A stretch of 64,000 nucleotides of DNA from Candidatus Dadabacteria bacterium (lineage in GTDB: Bacteria > Desulfobacterota_D > UBA1144 > Nemesobacterales > Nemesobacteraceae): contig JAJDTG010000021.1 of the NCBI GenBank assembly GCA_022827275.1, forward strand, positions 21,197 to 85,196, written 5' to 3'. Shown here in pieces: positions 38,754 to 49,993 of this stretch (position 1 is the stretch's first letter; every line of letters starts with the position of its first letter). The notes below the pieces were generated by a model. It saw only the letters and a program-made list of their open reading frames with translations. It was not told where the DNA came from and searched no databases. A program made the position numbers and the translations under genes.

Positions 38754-38799
38754 GCGTTGATTTTCCCGGCCGAATGCAGTGGAACCGAGTCCGCGTCGG

Positions 38800-39705
38800 C
38801 TAATCAAGAAGGCAGAATTCAAGTATGGCCTTTCCCGCGTGAAGCTTATTCTCAGCCTGCGTGAAGGCGATGCAGCTGGGACCGTCCATTACTCCCGCGG
38901 TTATCTCTTCTCCCCTGTGGGCCGGAAGACAGTGCATTATAAGGGGCTCTTTACGGCAGAAGGAAAGAAGTTTCTCGTTTACCTTAAAGGGGCTGAAAAC
39001 CTCGGTGCCCTTTCCCTCTTCTCCCATGCTTACCCAGACGTCGGTATAGATCACGTCAGCATCTCTTACCGCGGAGGCGGGATCGTAGGCAACTTCAATT
39101 TCCGAGTTTCCGAGTTCCGAGGCCTCGTCCATAATCGTCGGGTTGGGCTCATGTCCCGGGGGAACCGCAACCGAGAGGTCAAAGCCCATTATCGCGGAGG
39201 CGGCCACGAAGGAATTGGCTATATTGTTTCCGTCGCCGAGAAAAGCAAGCTTGAACTTCTCGGGATTTATTCCCTGCTCCGAGATTGAAAAGAGGTCGGA
39301 GATTATCTGCGTTGGATGTTCAAGGTCTGTAAGGGCGTTTATCACGGGGACTGTCGAATTCTCCGCGAGTTCAGAGGCTTTTTTCTGTCCGTAGGTTCTT
39401 ATTATTATCCCGTCAAGGTAGGAGGAGAGAATTTTCGCCGTGTCGGCTATGGTTTCCCCTCTTCCGAGCTGGGTATCCGCCGGATTCATGTAAATTGCCT
39501 GGGCGCCCAGATCGAAAAGACCCGCTTCGAAGGAAAGTCTCGTTCTGGTCGACTGTTTTTCAAAAAGAAGACCCACCGACATTCCCTTGAGGCTTTTTGG
39601 ACTCTCGCCCTCTTTTTTCAGTTCCTTCAGTTCGCCGGCGCGGCGGATCATTTCCCTGATCTCGTTTTTTTCAAGATCTGAGACGGCAAGAAGATTCCTA
39701 CCCAC
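38800..39705 (-). CDS. argF: Ornithine carbamoyltransferase
   Basis: FEKQSTRTRLSFEAG, HPTQIISDL, MHCLPAHRGEE. Confidence 0.95.
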   Translation of the reverse strand: MGRNLLAVSDLEKNEIREMIRRAGELKELKKEGESPKSLKGMSVGLLFEKQSTRTRLSFEAGLFDLGAQAIYMNPADTQLGRGETIADTAKILSSYLDGIIIRTYGQKKASELAENSTVPVINALTDLEHPTQIISDLFSISEQGINPEKFKLAFLGDGNNIANSFVAASAIMGFDLSVAVPPGHEPNPTIMDEASELGNSEIEVAYDPASAVRDADVIYTDVWVSMGEEGKGTEVFSPFKVNEKLLSFCRKEPLIMHCLPAHRGEEITAGVMDGPSCIAFTQAENKLHAGKAILEFCLLD

Positions 39706-40906
39706 TTGAAACTACCTCCTCGATGGATTTCGTTATTACGGCGACGGCAAAGTCAACCTCTTCCTCGTTCGTGTTAAGCGGAGGAAGAATCCGAAACACG
39801 CGCTCGACGGTAAGTATAACTAGAAGCCCGTTTTTAACTGAAACCGAAAAACAGTCTCGCGCGAAGGTCCTGTCTGAGAATTCAACCCCGATTATAAGCC
39901 CCTTTCCCCTTACCTCCCTTATATGCTCGGGATATTTCTTCCAGACATCTTCAAGCTTGCCGAGAAAATAGTTTCCGAGATCTGCTGCCCTTTCGACCAG
40001 GTTTTCCCGAAGTATTGTTTCCATCGTGGCGCAGGCCGCCCCCGCAGCCAGGGGATTTCCGCCGAAAGTGCTTCCGTGCGCTCCGGGAGTGAAGTGCTTT
40101 GCCACCTCCTCCGTAGCCAGAACCGCTCCGCACGGCACCCCGCCTCCAAGAGCCTTTGCGAGTGCCACTATGTCGGGCCTTATATCTTCGTGCTCGTAGG
40201 CAAACAGTTTTCCAGTCCTTCCCATCCCGACCTGGATCTCATCGAGTATGAACAGCATGTCGCTTTTCCCGCAGATCTCCCTTACCTTCCTTAGGTATCC
40301 CGTGGGCGGAACGATGACTCCGTTTTCTCCCTGCACCGGCTCGAGAATCACCGCGCAGGGGTTAGTCTCGGCGGCCAGACGGGCTATCGCGTCGGGGTCC
40401 GCGTAGGGAGCGAAGTGGAATCCTTCAAGGAAAGGGGAGAACCCCTCCCTGTATTTTTCAGATCCCGTGGCGCTAAGCGCCCCGAAAGTCCTTCCGTGAA
40501 AAGCTCCTTCGGTTGAAATGACTGCGGATTTTCCGCCGTTTTGCGCTCCCCATTTCCTGGCGAGCTTTATCGAGCCCTCAACGGCTTCGGTTCCGCTGTT
40601 ACAGAAAAACACCCTGTCAGCAAACGAGTTTGAAACGAGCATCTCGGAAAGAGCGCTCTGGTTTTCTATGTTAAACAGGTTTGAGGTGTGAACTAGGGTG
40701 GCAGCCTGGGACGTTATAGCGTCTGTGATCCTGGGGTGACAGTGCCCGAGGTTGTTAACGGCTATCCCGGTCGTGTAGTCAAGATACTTTTTTCCTTCAG
40801 TGTCCCAGAGCCACGAACCGCTTCCCTTCCGCATGGTTATGGGAAGGCGGCTGTAGGTCTCCATCAGGTATTTTCCCCGCGGGTCTTCCATCTTCCCTGG
40901 CCTCAA
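39698..40906 (-). CDS. argD: Acetylornithine aminotransferase
   Basis: FCNSGTEAVEGSIKLARKW, FHGRTFGALSATG, FILDEIQVGMGRTG, LGGGVPCGA. Confidence 0.95.
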   Translation of the reverse strand: MRPGKMEDPRGKYLMETYSRLPITMRKGSGSWLWDTEGKKYLDYTTGIAVNNLGHCHPRITDAITSQAATLVHTSNLFNIENQSALSEMLVSNSFADRVFFCNSGTEAVEGSIKLARKWGAQNGGKSAVISTEGAFHGRTFGALSATGSEKYREGFSPFLEGFHFAPYADPDAIARLAAETNPCAVILEPVQGENGVIVPPTGYLRKVREICGKSDMLFILDEIQVGMGRTGKLFAYEHEDIRPDIVALAKALGGGVPCGAVLATEEVAKHFTPGAHGSTFGGNPLAAGAACATMETILRENLVERAADLGNYFLGKLEDVWKKYPEHIREVRGKGLIIGVEFSDRTFARDCFSVSVKNGLLVILTVERVFRILPPLNTNEEEVDFAVAVITKSIEEVVSSG

Positions 40907-41784
40907 AGAGTTATCTCCGTCCCTATTCCCGAGTCGGTGAGGAGCTCGAGTATGAGAGCCCTTTTTACTCCCCCGTTTATTATGTGCACCTTGCCGACCC
41001 CTTCTTCGAGGGCCTCAAGCGCGCACATTACCTTGGGGATCATTCCGCTGTTTATCGTTCCGTTCCTGATAAGTTTCTCAGCCTGCTTTTTAGTCACGGA
41101 GGATATGAGCTTTCCTTCCTTATCTAGGATGCCGTCAACGTTGGTCAGCAGTATGAACTTTGCGGCGCGAAGCGCTCCTGCTATCTTCCCCGCTACGTGG
41201 TCTGCGTTTATGTTGTAGGTGGTTCCGTCCTCCCCCCACCCTATAGGAGCTATGATCGGAATTATACCCTTGCTTTCAAACACCCTGATTATCTCGGGGT
41301 TTACTTCGTGAACTTCGCCAACGTAGCCGAGGTCTGCGTCCTCGGGAATATCTATGCGATGATCAGCGGCGAATTTATGAAGGTCGAACTTTTTAGCCTT
41401 TATAAGCTTTCCTTCCTTGCCCGAGAGTCCCACTGTCTCCATCTGGTGGCGGTTTATCGATGTTACGATCTGCTGGTTTATCTTTCCGACGAGCACCATC
41501 TCGACCACTTCCATTACCTGCCTGTTGGTAACGCGGAGCCCGGCTATGAATTCGGACTTTATTCCCAGGGTGTCGAGATGCTCCTGGATCTGGGGACCGC
41601 CTCCGTGCACTACTACCGGTTTTATCCCGACGTATTTCATCAGCATGAGGTCGCGCACGAAATTCGAAAGATCCGCCCTGGCTACGCTTCCGCCGTACTT
41701 GACCACGACGGTTTTGCCGTGAAAAGCTTCTATGTAGGGGAGAGCCTCAACCAGTATCTCCGCCCTTTGTGCTGAACTGCTCAT
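40903..41784 (-). CDS. argB: Acetylglutamate kinase (start probably 41784)
   Basis: FHGKTVVVKYGGSV, VVVHGGGPQI, YNINADHVAGKIAGAL, MIPKVMCALEAL. Confidence 0.95.
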   Translation of the reverse strand: MSSSAQRAEILVEALPYIEAFHGKTVVVKYGGSVARADLSNFVRDLMLMKYVGIKPVVVHGGGPQIQEHLDTLGIKSEFIAGLRVTNRQVMEVVEMVLVGKINQQIVTSINRHQMETVGLSGKEGKLIKAKKFDLHKFAADHRIDIPEDADLGYVGEVHEVNPEIIRVFESKGIIPIIAPIGWGEDGTTYNINADHVAGKIAGALRAAKFILLTNVDGILDKEGKLISSVTKKQAEKLIRNGTINSGMIPKVMCALEALEEGVGKVHIINGGVKRALILELLTDSGIGTEITL

Positions 41785-42034
41785 GAAAAACTCCTTTCCG
41801 CAAAAACAAACATTATATAGCAACCAGGATTTTTATTACAACACCTGGGGACAATCATATACGACAATATTAAACTTGACTTAAGAGCGGAACGGAAATG
41901 CATATGCTCCGGAGCGGCGTCATTGGAAAAGTCCCTTCGCCGACGCGCTGGGTTCGCTCACAACCGTCTCACCGGTAGGAAAATGCTGCCCGGTTACGTG
42001 ATCTGAAGCACCTGGAGGCGCAGTTGCCGGTTTA

Positions 42035-44371
42035 TCAGCTTTTGTGCCTATAAGTCAGCTGTACTCCGAGGACCCTGCCTTTGGCAAGCGGCGAGAATGT
42101 CCCGCCAAGAGGTGCCGACAGTGGTGGGGCACCCAGCGTACTGGGCAGCTGACTGTCACCTCCGTGCTTGACTTCGTTAAGCAGGTTCTTGCCGTAAAGG
42201 CCGATTGAGAACCGGCCGTTTGCGGGGACAATGTCAATTCCCGCGTCAAGAATGTTCTGCTCAAGGATATAGCCCCTGTTGTCATCGGTGAAGTATGACT
42301 TGTCACGATAGGCATAGCTTATTCGAGACGTCATCCGCCCCCAGCTGGCCGCTCCGGTGTCGTGGGTAAGTCCCACGCTGTATGTCCACTTAGCGGCGCG
42401 GGGAAGCTCGAGGGCTCCATCCTTTTCGTCAATGGTGCCGTCTAGGTTCAGGTCATGTTTCACCTTGGTGTACTCGGGGTTGACGTACCCTAAAGAACCG
42501 ACCAGGAACAGGTTCTCCGCTATGGCGAACAAACCGTCAAGCTCAAGACCGTAGGTCTCAACATCGGCGGTGTTGTCGATCAACTGAACTATACCGAGTA
42601 CTGGATCGGGAAAGTTGATTTCCCTTTGCACGTCATCAATCATATTATAGAAGACCGCTCCGTATAGACGGCCGCGGTCTTTTGTGACCTTGAATCCGGC
42701 CTCGAAGCTGTCGATTGTTTCTTCATCGTACGGTCCTGGGGAGTGGACGGGTGAGAGGTTGCGGAGATTGTAGCCTCCTGAGCGAAATCCTCTGGTCCAG
42801 TGTCCGTAAACGTTGGCTTCGCTGCTTATGTAATAAGTGGCGCCGAGCTTGGGCGACCAGCTGTGCCATGTCTCCTCATCTATGAAATCAAACTCGCACG
42901 CGGGACCTTCAACGATATTGCAAGACGGTAGCGGCGCAAGGGGACTGCTGGTAGGAATCAAAGCTATTTCACCCTCTCTTTTATCGCGTGTGTATCGCGT
43001 ACCCGCAGTGAGCGTCAACTGGCTTGTGAGATCATAGTCAAGAGAGAGGAACAGACCCAGGGTTTCAACGTCGTATTTCCCGCCTCCGAACTGGGACACG
43101 TCCGTCCCTGGCGGAAAGGGAAGACCCGATGCAGCAATGGCGTCGGTAAGCAGAGAGCGGCGCTCGTGGTAGTTGATCTTGTTGCTAAAGTAGTAGACTC
43201 CCGTAGCCGTATTGAGTTTTTCAAAAAACCTGCCGGTGTAACGCAGTTCGTTGCTCCACTGCCTGTAATTGCTCCATGCCTGCGCATGAATGAGGTTAAG
43301 TGGCGAGGCGTCGAGATCAACTCCCGAGAGGGTTTCTGAATCGCGCCAGCCGAAAATGTTTGTTATCGTGCCGTTGCCGAAACCCACGTCCCAGTCCGCC
43401 CGGGCGGCGAAAAAATGAGCTTCGTTTTCTCTTTTGCCTTCATTATCGATGCTGAAGTCGTGGCTGTCCCGGTCAAAGTTAGCCGCCGCGTTTGAGACGC
43501 CGAATCCGTTTGTGTGGTTCTGTCCCGCGGCGCCGTCGCCGTCAATGCTATCGTATTGGTATCGGAGTACCAGGCTCAGGTCGTCCGTGGGGTCCCAAGT
43601 CAGCACAGGCCGCACCATCCGGACGTCTAGCTCGCCGAAAGCTTCGCCGGTGTGAAGGTTCTTGAACCAGCCGTTGTCCTGGTTGGTGTACGCGGTTATC
43701 CTGGCGCTAACGGTTTCGCTCAGAGGGCCTCCCACCGTGCCCATGTAGTAGCTGTTGAGGCTCTCTCCTCCCCCCTCAAAAGAGGTGCGAAAGGACACCT
43801 CCAGAGTGTCTCCGGGTTTCTTCGTGTTGATGAGTACCGCGCCCCCGGTCACATTACGCCCGAAAAGCGTTCCCTGCGGACCTCTAAGCACCTCGATGCT
43901 CTCGATATCAAGCGTGTCGAACAGGGCGCCGCCGATGTTGGCCCCGAAATACACGCCGTCGACGAACACTCCCACGGTCGGGTCAACGGACGGTATGGAG
44001 CTGTTTATTCCGAGTCCGCGAATGGAAAAGTTGGCGATTCCTCCCACGGTGCCGATGTCGTCAAGCGCGACATTGGGCATCTTTACAGCCAGACTTTCAA
44101 GGTTCCTTACCTTAAGGGCGTCAATCTGCTCGGAACTGAAATGCGTCACAGAGAGCGGAACGTTCTGAATCGACTCTTCCCGTTTTCGCGCCGTGACCGT
44201 GATCTTCTCAAGCAGGGTGCTGTTTACGCCGAATGCGTCCTGAGCTTTTGTGGGGCTTGTGCTGAGAAGCGTCAAAATCGCTCCCATCGCAATCGCACCC
44301 AGAAATTTCCTCAATCCGAATCCCGAAATTCCGCTAATCATGCTGGTAACCCCCCTTATGGCATTTCTCAA
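42035..44371 (-). CDS. TonB-dependent outer-membrane receptor
   Basis: 778 aa; TonB-box-like EKITVTARKREESIQNVPLSVTHFS, plug VEVLRGPQGTLFGRN-type (IEVLRGPQGTLFGRNVTGGAV), beta-barrel C-terminus. Confidence 0.93.
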   Translation of the reverse strand: MRNAIRGVTSMISGISGFGLRKFLGAIAMGAILTLLSTSPTKAQDAFGVNSTLLEKITVTARKREESIQNVPLSVTHFSSEQIDALKVRNLESLAVKMPNVALDDIGTVGGIANFSIRGLGINSSIPSVDPTVGVFVDGVYFGANIGGALFDTLDIESIEVLRGPQGTLFGRNVTGGAVLINTKKPGDTLEVSFRTSFEGGGESLNSYYMGTVGGPLSETVSARITAYTNQDNGWFKNLHTGEAFGELDVRMVRPVLTWDPTDDLSLVLRYQYDSIDGDGAAGQNHTNGFGVSNAAANFDRDSHDFSIDNEGKRENEAHFFAARADWDVGFGNGTITNIFGWRDSETLSGVDLDASPLNLIHAQAWSNYRQWSNELRYTGRFFEKLNTATGVYYFSNKINYHERRSLLTDAIAASGLPFPPGTDVSQFGGGKYDVETLGLFLSLDYDLTSQLTLTAGTRYTRDKREGEIALIPTSSPLAPLPSCNIVEGPACEFDFIDEETWHSWSPKLGATYYISSEANVYGHWTRGFRSGGYNLRNLSPVHSPGPYDEETIDSFEAGFKVTKDRGRLYGAVFYNMIDDVQREINFPDPVLGIVQLIDNTADVETYGLELDGLFAIAENLFLVGSLGYVNPEYTKVKHDLNLDGTIDEKDGALELPRAAKWTYSVGLTHDTGAASWGRMTSRISYAYRDKSYFTDDNRGYILEQNILDAGIDIVPANGRFSIGLYGKNLLNEVKHGGDSQLPSTLGAPPLSAPLGGTFSPLAKGRVLGVQLTYRHKS

Positions 44372-44510
44372 GTATAGGCTGTGTTTCTAACAGCTATTGT
44401 GGACGGTCTTTTGGACCGCTCCCACCTAAAAGGCTGATTATAGCATAAATTAAACTCTCATCGCACGGTTTTTTTAAGGCACACTTGGACGCAGGGACGT
44501 TTTAGGGAGT

Positions 44511-45392
44511 TTAGAGAAGCCCCAGAGCTTTTTTCTGCTGTTTTCCCGTCTCTTTCACCCTTACACGAAACTGGAGTTTGACTTCGACATCGTCCCCGTA
44601 AAAGCTCCCCGAAACAGGGACGATGAGCCCGTGGGTGGCGCCACTTGCGACCGCTATGTGGCGGTCCGCGACCGCGAGACCTGAAGAAGGATCATAACCT
44701 CTCCATCCCCCTCCCGGTATGTAGACCTCGGCCCAGGCGTGAAGCTCGTCTCCTTTTTTTCTTCTTTTGCTGAGTGCATAGCCGCTTACGTGCCTGCACG
44801 CAAGTCCCGCCGAGCGGCAGACGGCCGCGAAAAGCTCCACTAGGTCCCTGCAGGACCCCCTTTTTTCCCTGAGGGTTTTCTCCGCGGACCAGGGTCCGCC
44901 CTGCTCCCTCACAACGTGAGGAAAATTTTCGTATACGTGCTCGCAGAGAGAGAGAATAAAATCCGTGGTTTTTCCCATGGTCTGCGAGAGGATTTTCTCG
45001 CGAAGCGGCGAGACTGCCAGAGCTGTCTTTTTGCTCACCGTGAGGTACGGGCGAAGAGCCGCCTCCTGCTCGCAGGGGTACTCCATCGGCAGATCAAGGA
45101 ACCTTACGTCGGAAACTATGAAGTCAAAAGGGTTCTCCCGAAGCGTTTCGACAACGCAGCTGGTATCGATTGTGAGACTGTCGGACTCGCCTGTAAACCA
45201 AAGGGTAACGGTGGTGTTTCCGTCAAGGTCCGAGTTCACGCTTCTTCCCGCTTCGGGGGGATCCGTCCTGAGCGAAAACATATGGGTCATCTGACCCCCG
45301 TCGTCTCTCGGCCGAAGCCTCACGGTGTGGGGGGCCAGGACCACTTTTTTCCCGTAGGAGTAAGTCGTGTTGTGATCTATACTAAGCAGCAC
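44511..45392 (-). CDS. Transglutaminase-family protein (Anbu cluster)
   Basis: KRGSCRDLVELFAAVCRSAGLACRHVSGYAL...LHAWAEVYIPGGGWRGYDPSSGL. Confidence 0.9.
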   Translation of the reverse strand: MLLSIDHNTTYSYGKKVVLAPHTVRLRPRDDGGQMTHMFSLRTDPPEAGRSVNSDLDGNTTVTLWFTGESDSLTIDTSCVVETLRENPFDFIVSDVRFLDLPMEYPCEQEAALRPYLTVSKKTALAVSPLREKILSQTMGKTTDFILSLCEHVYENFPHVVREQGGPWSAEKTLREKRGSCRDLVELFAAVCRSAGLACRHVSGYALSKRRKKGDELHAWAEVYIPGGGWRGYDPSSGLAVADRHIAVASGATHGLIVPVSGSFYGDDVEVKLQFRVRVKETGKQQKKALGLL

Positions 45393-46119
45393 TTTTCGGG
45401 CTTCTGTTAAAAATTTTTCTTACCCATTCAGCGGGCATTTCCTCGGCCGATTTTCTGAGCCTCTCCTGCCACCAGTTGGATATGTCCGCCAGTTCGTTTT
45501 CGCTGAACCTGTACTGCTCGAGGGAAAATGAATTGCTTCTGTAGACTATGACGTCTATCGGAAAATCGACGTCTATGGCGTTTATGCGGCTTGAATCAAA
45601 CGCGAGGTACGCGATGCGAAGCGCCGTATCGAGGCTCGTGTCGTAGGTAAGTGTTCTTTTTATTATCGGTTTTCCATATTTCGACTCGCCTATTATGATG
45701 TAGGGAGAGGTGGTCCCCACGTTGATCCAGTTCCCCTGGGGATAGACGAGGAAAAGCTGAGGCTCGGGGTCGTTTTCGAACTGCCCTCCTATTATGGAGT
45801 ACATGTTGAAGGAAAGTCCCGATTCAGAAAGCGCCTCTCCGTCCTCTTTTTTCACCCTCCGAAGCTCCTTTGAGAAAATGTTCACTGCCTTATAGAGGCG
45901 GTCAAGGGATTCCTGGGATTGCTCAAGGGCCTCGTCAAGATAGGTGATAGTCTTGTCCCTCGCGGAGCGAAGCCCCGAGGTCATTAGGAAAAAGGAGTTG
46001 TCCCCGGCGCTGTGGGTGGTGACCTTCTTTGCCCGTATGGCTTCGTTTCCCGTTATTATGAGGTTGTCGGCAAGACCGATTATCCCGTCCTTGAGTCTCA
46101 TTCCCACGCAGAAAGTCAT
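45382..46119 (-). CDS. Proteasome-type peptidase, Anbu-like
   Basis: MTFCVGMRLKDGIIGLAD (Thr after Met, Asp17 by proteasome numbering); AKKVTTH lysine region; neighbours match known Anbu clusters. Confidence 0.85.
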   Translation of the reverse strand: MTFCVGMRLKDGIIGLADNLIITGNEAIRAKKVTTHSAGDNSFFLMTSGLRSARDKTITYLDEALEQSQESLDRLYKAVNIFSKELRRVKKEDGEALSESGLSFNMYSIIGGQFENDPEPQLFLVYPQGNWINVGTTSPYIIIGESKYGKPIIKRTLTYDTSLDTALRIAYLAFDSSRINAIDVDFPIDVIVYRSNSFSLEQYRFSENELADISNWWQERLRKSAEEMPAEWVRKIFNRSPKSAA

Positions 46120-46133
46120 CTGTTTTCCCCCTC

Positions 46134-47081
46134 TTAGATATCGTCAAAGCCCCGAAGGACGTTGTCTGTTATGCCGTAGCTGAAGTAGTCGTCGTATATG
46201 CGGTTTCCGACCTCGTTTATGTGGGCCTGGAAGCTGCTTAGGTACTCGTGCATTCCCTTCTGTATTATCTCCCCGACGCTTATGAACCGAAGGTCCGACA
46301 GAAGCCTTCCCATCTCTTTTTCAGTTTCGTTGTTATAGGAGCCGGCCGGGCTGTTGGATATGCAGTGAAGCGACTCGTCGGCCTGCGTGACGCAGTAGAT
46401 TATAGAACGGGGAAACTGGTTATCAAGGATGAGAAAATCAAGCACGTTGCCTATGGATATCTGCTGGTGCTTCGCCTTGTAGGTCTCAAGGGCGCTTGTT
46501 GATTTAAGAAGGGCTATCCACTGCATGTTGTCTATCGACGTTCCCACGAGTTCCGCCTTGGGAAGCAGGGTGTAGTACTTGACGTCGAGGATTCTGGAGG
46601 TGTTGTCGGCCCGTTCCATCTGTTTTCCGAGTTCCGAGAAATGCCACGCCTCGCCGTGGGATATGCTTATGTATCCGGATCCGTGAAAAAGAAGGCTCTG
46701 CACTTTCGCCACTTCGCAGAACTTGCCGGGGTTGTCGAGCAGCTTCTCCTTGGCTTCGTCGCTATTGAGCCTGTGGTAGAAGCGGTTTATTAAGAGCCAC
46801 ATCTCAGAGGAGATTATTTCCCTTACGGAACTTGCGTTCTCGCGGGCGCAGTTAACGCAGGAGATGATGGAGTTCGGGTTGTTTCGGTCAAGGACCATGA
46901 AGTTTATTACGTTCTCCCGGGTAGTGCTGTCATAGAGTCTTCTGAAAAGCTCCATGTCCCCCGTCACCTTTACTATGGGGTCCCATCCCTGTTCAACGGA
47001 GTCGTGGGTGTCAATGGCAAGACCGAGGTTTACGCTTATGAGCCTCGCGGTGTTCCCGGCGCGCTCGGCGTAACGGCTCAT
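46134..47081 (-). CDS. Alpha-E domain protein
   Basis: MSRYAERAGNTARLISVNLG...FLILDNQFPRSIIYCV. Confidence 0.88.
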   Translation of the reverse strand: MSRYAERAGNTARLISVNLGLAIDTHDSVEQGWDPIVKVTGDMELFRRLYDSTTRENVINFMVLDRNNPNSIISCVNCARENASSVREIISSEMWLLINRFYHRLNSDEAKEKLLDNPGKFCEVAKVQSLLFHGSGYISISHGEAWHFSELGKQMERADNTSRILDVKYYTLLPKAELVGTSIDNMQWIALLKSTSALETYKAKHQQISIGNVLDFLILDNQFPRSIIYCVTQADESLHCISNSPAGSYNNETEKEMGRLLSDLRFISVGEIIQKGMHEYLSSFQAHINEVGNRIYDDYFSYGITDNVLRGFDDI

Positions 47082-47107
47082 CCAGTATATAGATTCTGCG
47101 ACGCGAC

Positions 47108-48583
47108 TTAGGATTCTGTGCCTCCTTTGCCCCCGGCGTTCTTTGTGGAAGAAAGCACCCAGGTGTCCTTGCTTCCCCCGCCCTGGGACGAATTGACTAT
47201 CATCGAACCTTTGCGCAGCGCCACCCTGGTGAGACCTCCGGGCAGGACGAATATCTCCTTTCCGTAGAGAATGAAGGGTCTCAGATCGACATGGCGTCCT
47301 TCGAAGTGATCGTCCACTATCACGGGAGCCCGGGAGAGAGACATGGTTTTCTGGGCTATGTAGTTCCTGGGATCCGCCTTTATGTTTTTCTTGGCTTGGG
47401 CAAGTTCCTCTTTTGTTGCCTTGGGTCCGAACACTATCCCGTATCCTCCGGATTCGTTCGCGGGTTTTACGACCAGCTTCTCTATGTTGTCGAGCACGTA
47501 TTTTCTGGCCTCATCCTCCTCGCATATATACGTGGGCACGTTCGGGATTATGGGATCCTCTCCCAGGTAGTATTTTATTATCTTCTCTACGTAGGCGTAT
47601 ATTATCTTGTCGTCGGCCACTCCTCCTCCAGGGGCGTTAGCTATGGCCACGTTTCCGGCCTTGTACGCGCTGAAAAGCCCTGGAACTCCGAGAACTGAAT
47701 CCGGGCGGAACACCTGAGGATCAAGGAAGTTGTCGTCTATCCTTCTGTATATGACGTCTACTTTTTCAAGCCCCTTGGTGGTCTTCAGGTAAACGAAATT
47801 CTCTACCACGACAAGATCTCTCCCTTCGACAAGCTCTATCCCCATCTCCTTTGCCAGAAACGAGTGCTCGAAGTAGGCCGAGTTATAGATCCCCGGGGTG
47901 AGAAGCACCACCTTGGGGTTGGCCGTTCTGTCAGAGAGCAGGTACTGGAGGGTGTCATGGAGGTGGAGTCCGTAATCGCTTATTGGCATTATCTCGACGG
48001 TGCCGAACACCTTGGGAAACGTGCGCTTCAGAAGTTCGCGGTTCTCAAGCACGTAGGAAACGCCGGAGGGGGAGCGCAGGTTGTCTTCGAGTATGTAGAA
48101 GTTCCCGTCAGAATGTCTTATGAGGTCCGTTCCCGTGATGTGGCACCAGATATTCTTAGGCGGGGAAAACCCGACGCAGTCAAGGCGAAACTCCCTGCTT
48201 GAGAGGATGAGTTCTTTGGGAACCACCTTGTCCCTCAGGATTTTCCGGTCGTTGTATATGTCGTCTATGAAGAGGTTAAGCGCGTGGATTCTCTGCTTGA
48301 GGCCTCTTTCTATGAGTTCCCAGTCCTCGGCCGACACTATCCTCGGGATTATGTCGAAGGGAAAAATGTTCTCCTCGGAAGCCTTCTTTTTCTCCGAGTA
48401 GAGGGTGAAGGTGACCCCCATCTCGAACAGGTTCATCTCGGCCGCTTTCTGCCTGTCGATCAGCTCTCCGCCCGAGAGGCTTTCTATCCTGTCGGTTAAA
48501 AAGCGGGTCCACTCATGCGGGGTGGCGTTATCCTTGAATACCTCGTCGTAAAACCCTTCCGTGTCGTAGTTTTTGAAATTCAT
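47108..48583 (-). CDS. Circularly permuted type-2 ATP-grasp protein
   Basis: DDIYNDRKIL, EDNLRSPSGVSYVLENRE, VDVIYRRIDDNFLDPQVF, VVKPANESGGYGIVFG. Confidence 0.92.
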   Translation of the reverse strand: MNFKNYDTEGFYDEVFKDNATPHEWTRFLTDRIESLSGGELIDRQKAAEMNLFEMGVTFTLYSEKKKASEENIFPFDIIPRIVSAEDWELIERGLKQRIHALNLFIDDIYNDRKILRDKVVPKELILSSREFRLDCVGFSPPKNIWCHITGTDLIRHSDGNFYILEDNLRSPSGVSYVLENRELLKRTFPKVFGTVEIMPISDYGLHLHDTLQYLLSDRTANPKVVLLTPGIYNSAYFEHSFLAKEMGIELVEGRDLVVVENFVYLKTTKGLEKVDVIYRRIDDNFLDPQVFRPDSVLGVPGLFSAYKAGNVAIANAPGGGVADDKIIYAYVEKIIKYYLGEDPIIPNVPTYICEEDEARKYVLDNIEKLVVKPANESGGYGIVFGPKATKEELAQAKKNIKADPRNYIAQKTMSLSRAPVIVDDHFEGRHVDLRPFILYGKEIFVLPGGLTRVALRKGSMIVNSSQGGGSKDTWVLSSTKNAGGKGGTES

Positions 48584-48643
48584 TTTGGCTCCAAGGACTT
48601 TTTTGAAGAACTTAACTAAAAGGGAAGATTATGCAAAAGACCC

Positions 48644-49993
48644 CTAGAGTATGTATCTGCTGAGATCCCTGTCCTTGACGATATCGGTTATTTTCTCCTC
48701 AACATAGCTTTTGTCTATGGTGAATTTCTTCTCTTTCATGTCGGGAGCGTTAAAGGAGATTTCGTCAAGCAGCTTCTCAAGAACGGTGTGAAGCCTCCTT
48801 GCCCCTATGTTCTCGGTAGAGCTGTTAACCTCAGCCGCGGTCTCGGCTATTTTCTCTATCGCCTCGTCGGTGAAAGAGAGTTTTATGTCCTCGGTCCTCA
48901 TAAGCTCGGTGTACTGTTTTATAAGCGCGTTTTTGGGTTCGGTGAGGATTCTTATGAAGTCGTCTCTGGTGAGCGCCTCAAGCTCAACCCTTATGGGAAA
49001 ACGTCCCTGGAGTTCAGGTATGAGATCGGAAGGCTTTGAGACGTGAAACGCCCCGGCTCCGATGAAAAGTATGTGGTCGGTCCTGACCATCCCGTGCTTC
49101 GTGGTGACGCTGCTTCCCTCGATTATGGGGAGAAGATCCCTCTGCACTCCTTCCCTTGAAACATCGGGGCCCGAGACGCCGTTTTTCCCGGCGACCTTGT
49201 CTATTTCGTCTATGAAGATTATCCCCGAGTTCTCGGTTCTCTCGAGGGCTAGCTGGGTAACCTTGTCCATGTCTATGAGCTTTCGGGCTTCCTCCTCGGT
49301 GAGGATGTCCATGGCCTCGGGCACCTTGACCTTTCTTACCTTCGATTTTTTGGGCATGAGGCTACCGAGCATCTCCGAGATTCCGGGGTCCATCTCCTCG
49401 ACTCCCGCCTGGCTGAACACCTGTATGGGAAGGCTCCTCGCCGTTATCTCTATCTCGACTTCCCTGTCGTCAAGCTTTCCGTCCCAAAGAAGCTTTCTCA
49501 TCTTCTTTTTGGTCTCGCTCATCCTCTTCTGGGCCTCTTCCATGTCTACTTCCGCCTCGGTCACGGGGCGCGTCGGGACGAGAAGGTCAATGAGCTTGTC
49601 CTCGGCAAGCTCCCTGGCCCTCGTGTTAACCGAGAGGGTTTCTTCCTCTGTGACCATGTTGACGGCTATCTCGGTCAGGTCCCGTATCATCGACTCGACG
49701 TCCCGACCCACGTAGCCGACTTCCGTGAACTTGGATGCCTCAACCTTTACGAAGGGGGCCTGGGCGAGTTTCGCGAGGCGCCTGGCTATTTCTGTTTTTC
49801 CCACGCCGGTGGGTCCCATCATAAGTATGTTCTTGGGGGATATCTCGTCGCGGAGCTCAGGGGATACCTTCTGCCTTCTCCACCTGTTCCGAAGCGCCAC
49901 GCCTACGGCCCTTTTGGCCATGTTCTGTCCGACTATGTACTTGTCTAGTTCCGATACTATTTCCCTCGGGGTGAGGTAGGATTCCTGGGACAT
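48644..49993 (-). CDS. hslU: HslU ATPase
   Basis: [49 protein letters not shown]; ends LSRYIL. Confidence 0.97.
   Translation of the reverse strand: MSQESYLTPREIVSELDKYIVGQNMAKRAVGVALRNRWRRQKVSPELRDEISPKNILMMGPTGVGKTEIARRLAKLAQAPFVKVEASKFTEVGYVGRDVESMIRDLTEIAVNMVTEEETLSVNTRARELAEDKLIDLLVPTRPVTEAEVDMEEAQKRMSETKKKMRKLLWDGKLDDREVEIEITARSLPIQVFSQAGVEEMDPGISEMLGSLMPKKSKVRKVKVPEAMDILTEEEARKLIDMDKVTQLALERTENSGIIFIDEIDKVAGKNGVSGPDVSREGVQRDLLPIIEGSSVTTKHGMVRTDHILFIGAGAFHVSKPSDLIPELQGRFPIRVELEALTRDDFIRILTEPKNALIKQYTELMRTEDIKLSFTDEAIEKIAETAAEVNSSTENIGARRLHTVLEKLLDEISFNAPDMKEKKFTIDKSYVEEKITDIVKDRDLSRYIL

Noticed and set aside
44390-44420. Hairpin CGGTCttttgGACCG upstream of the TonB receptor as a riboswitch or terminator
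   Set aside because: Short 5-bp stem, no U-tract, no recognised aptamer.
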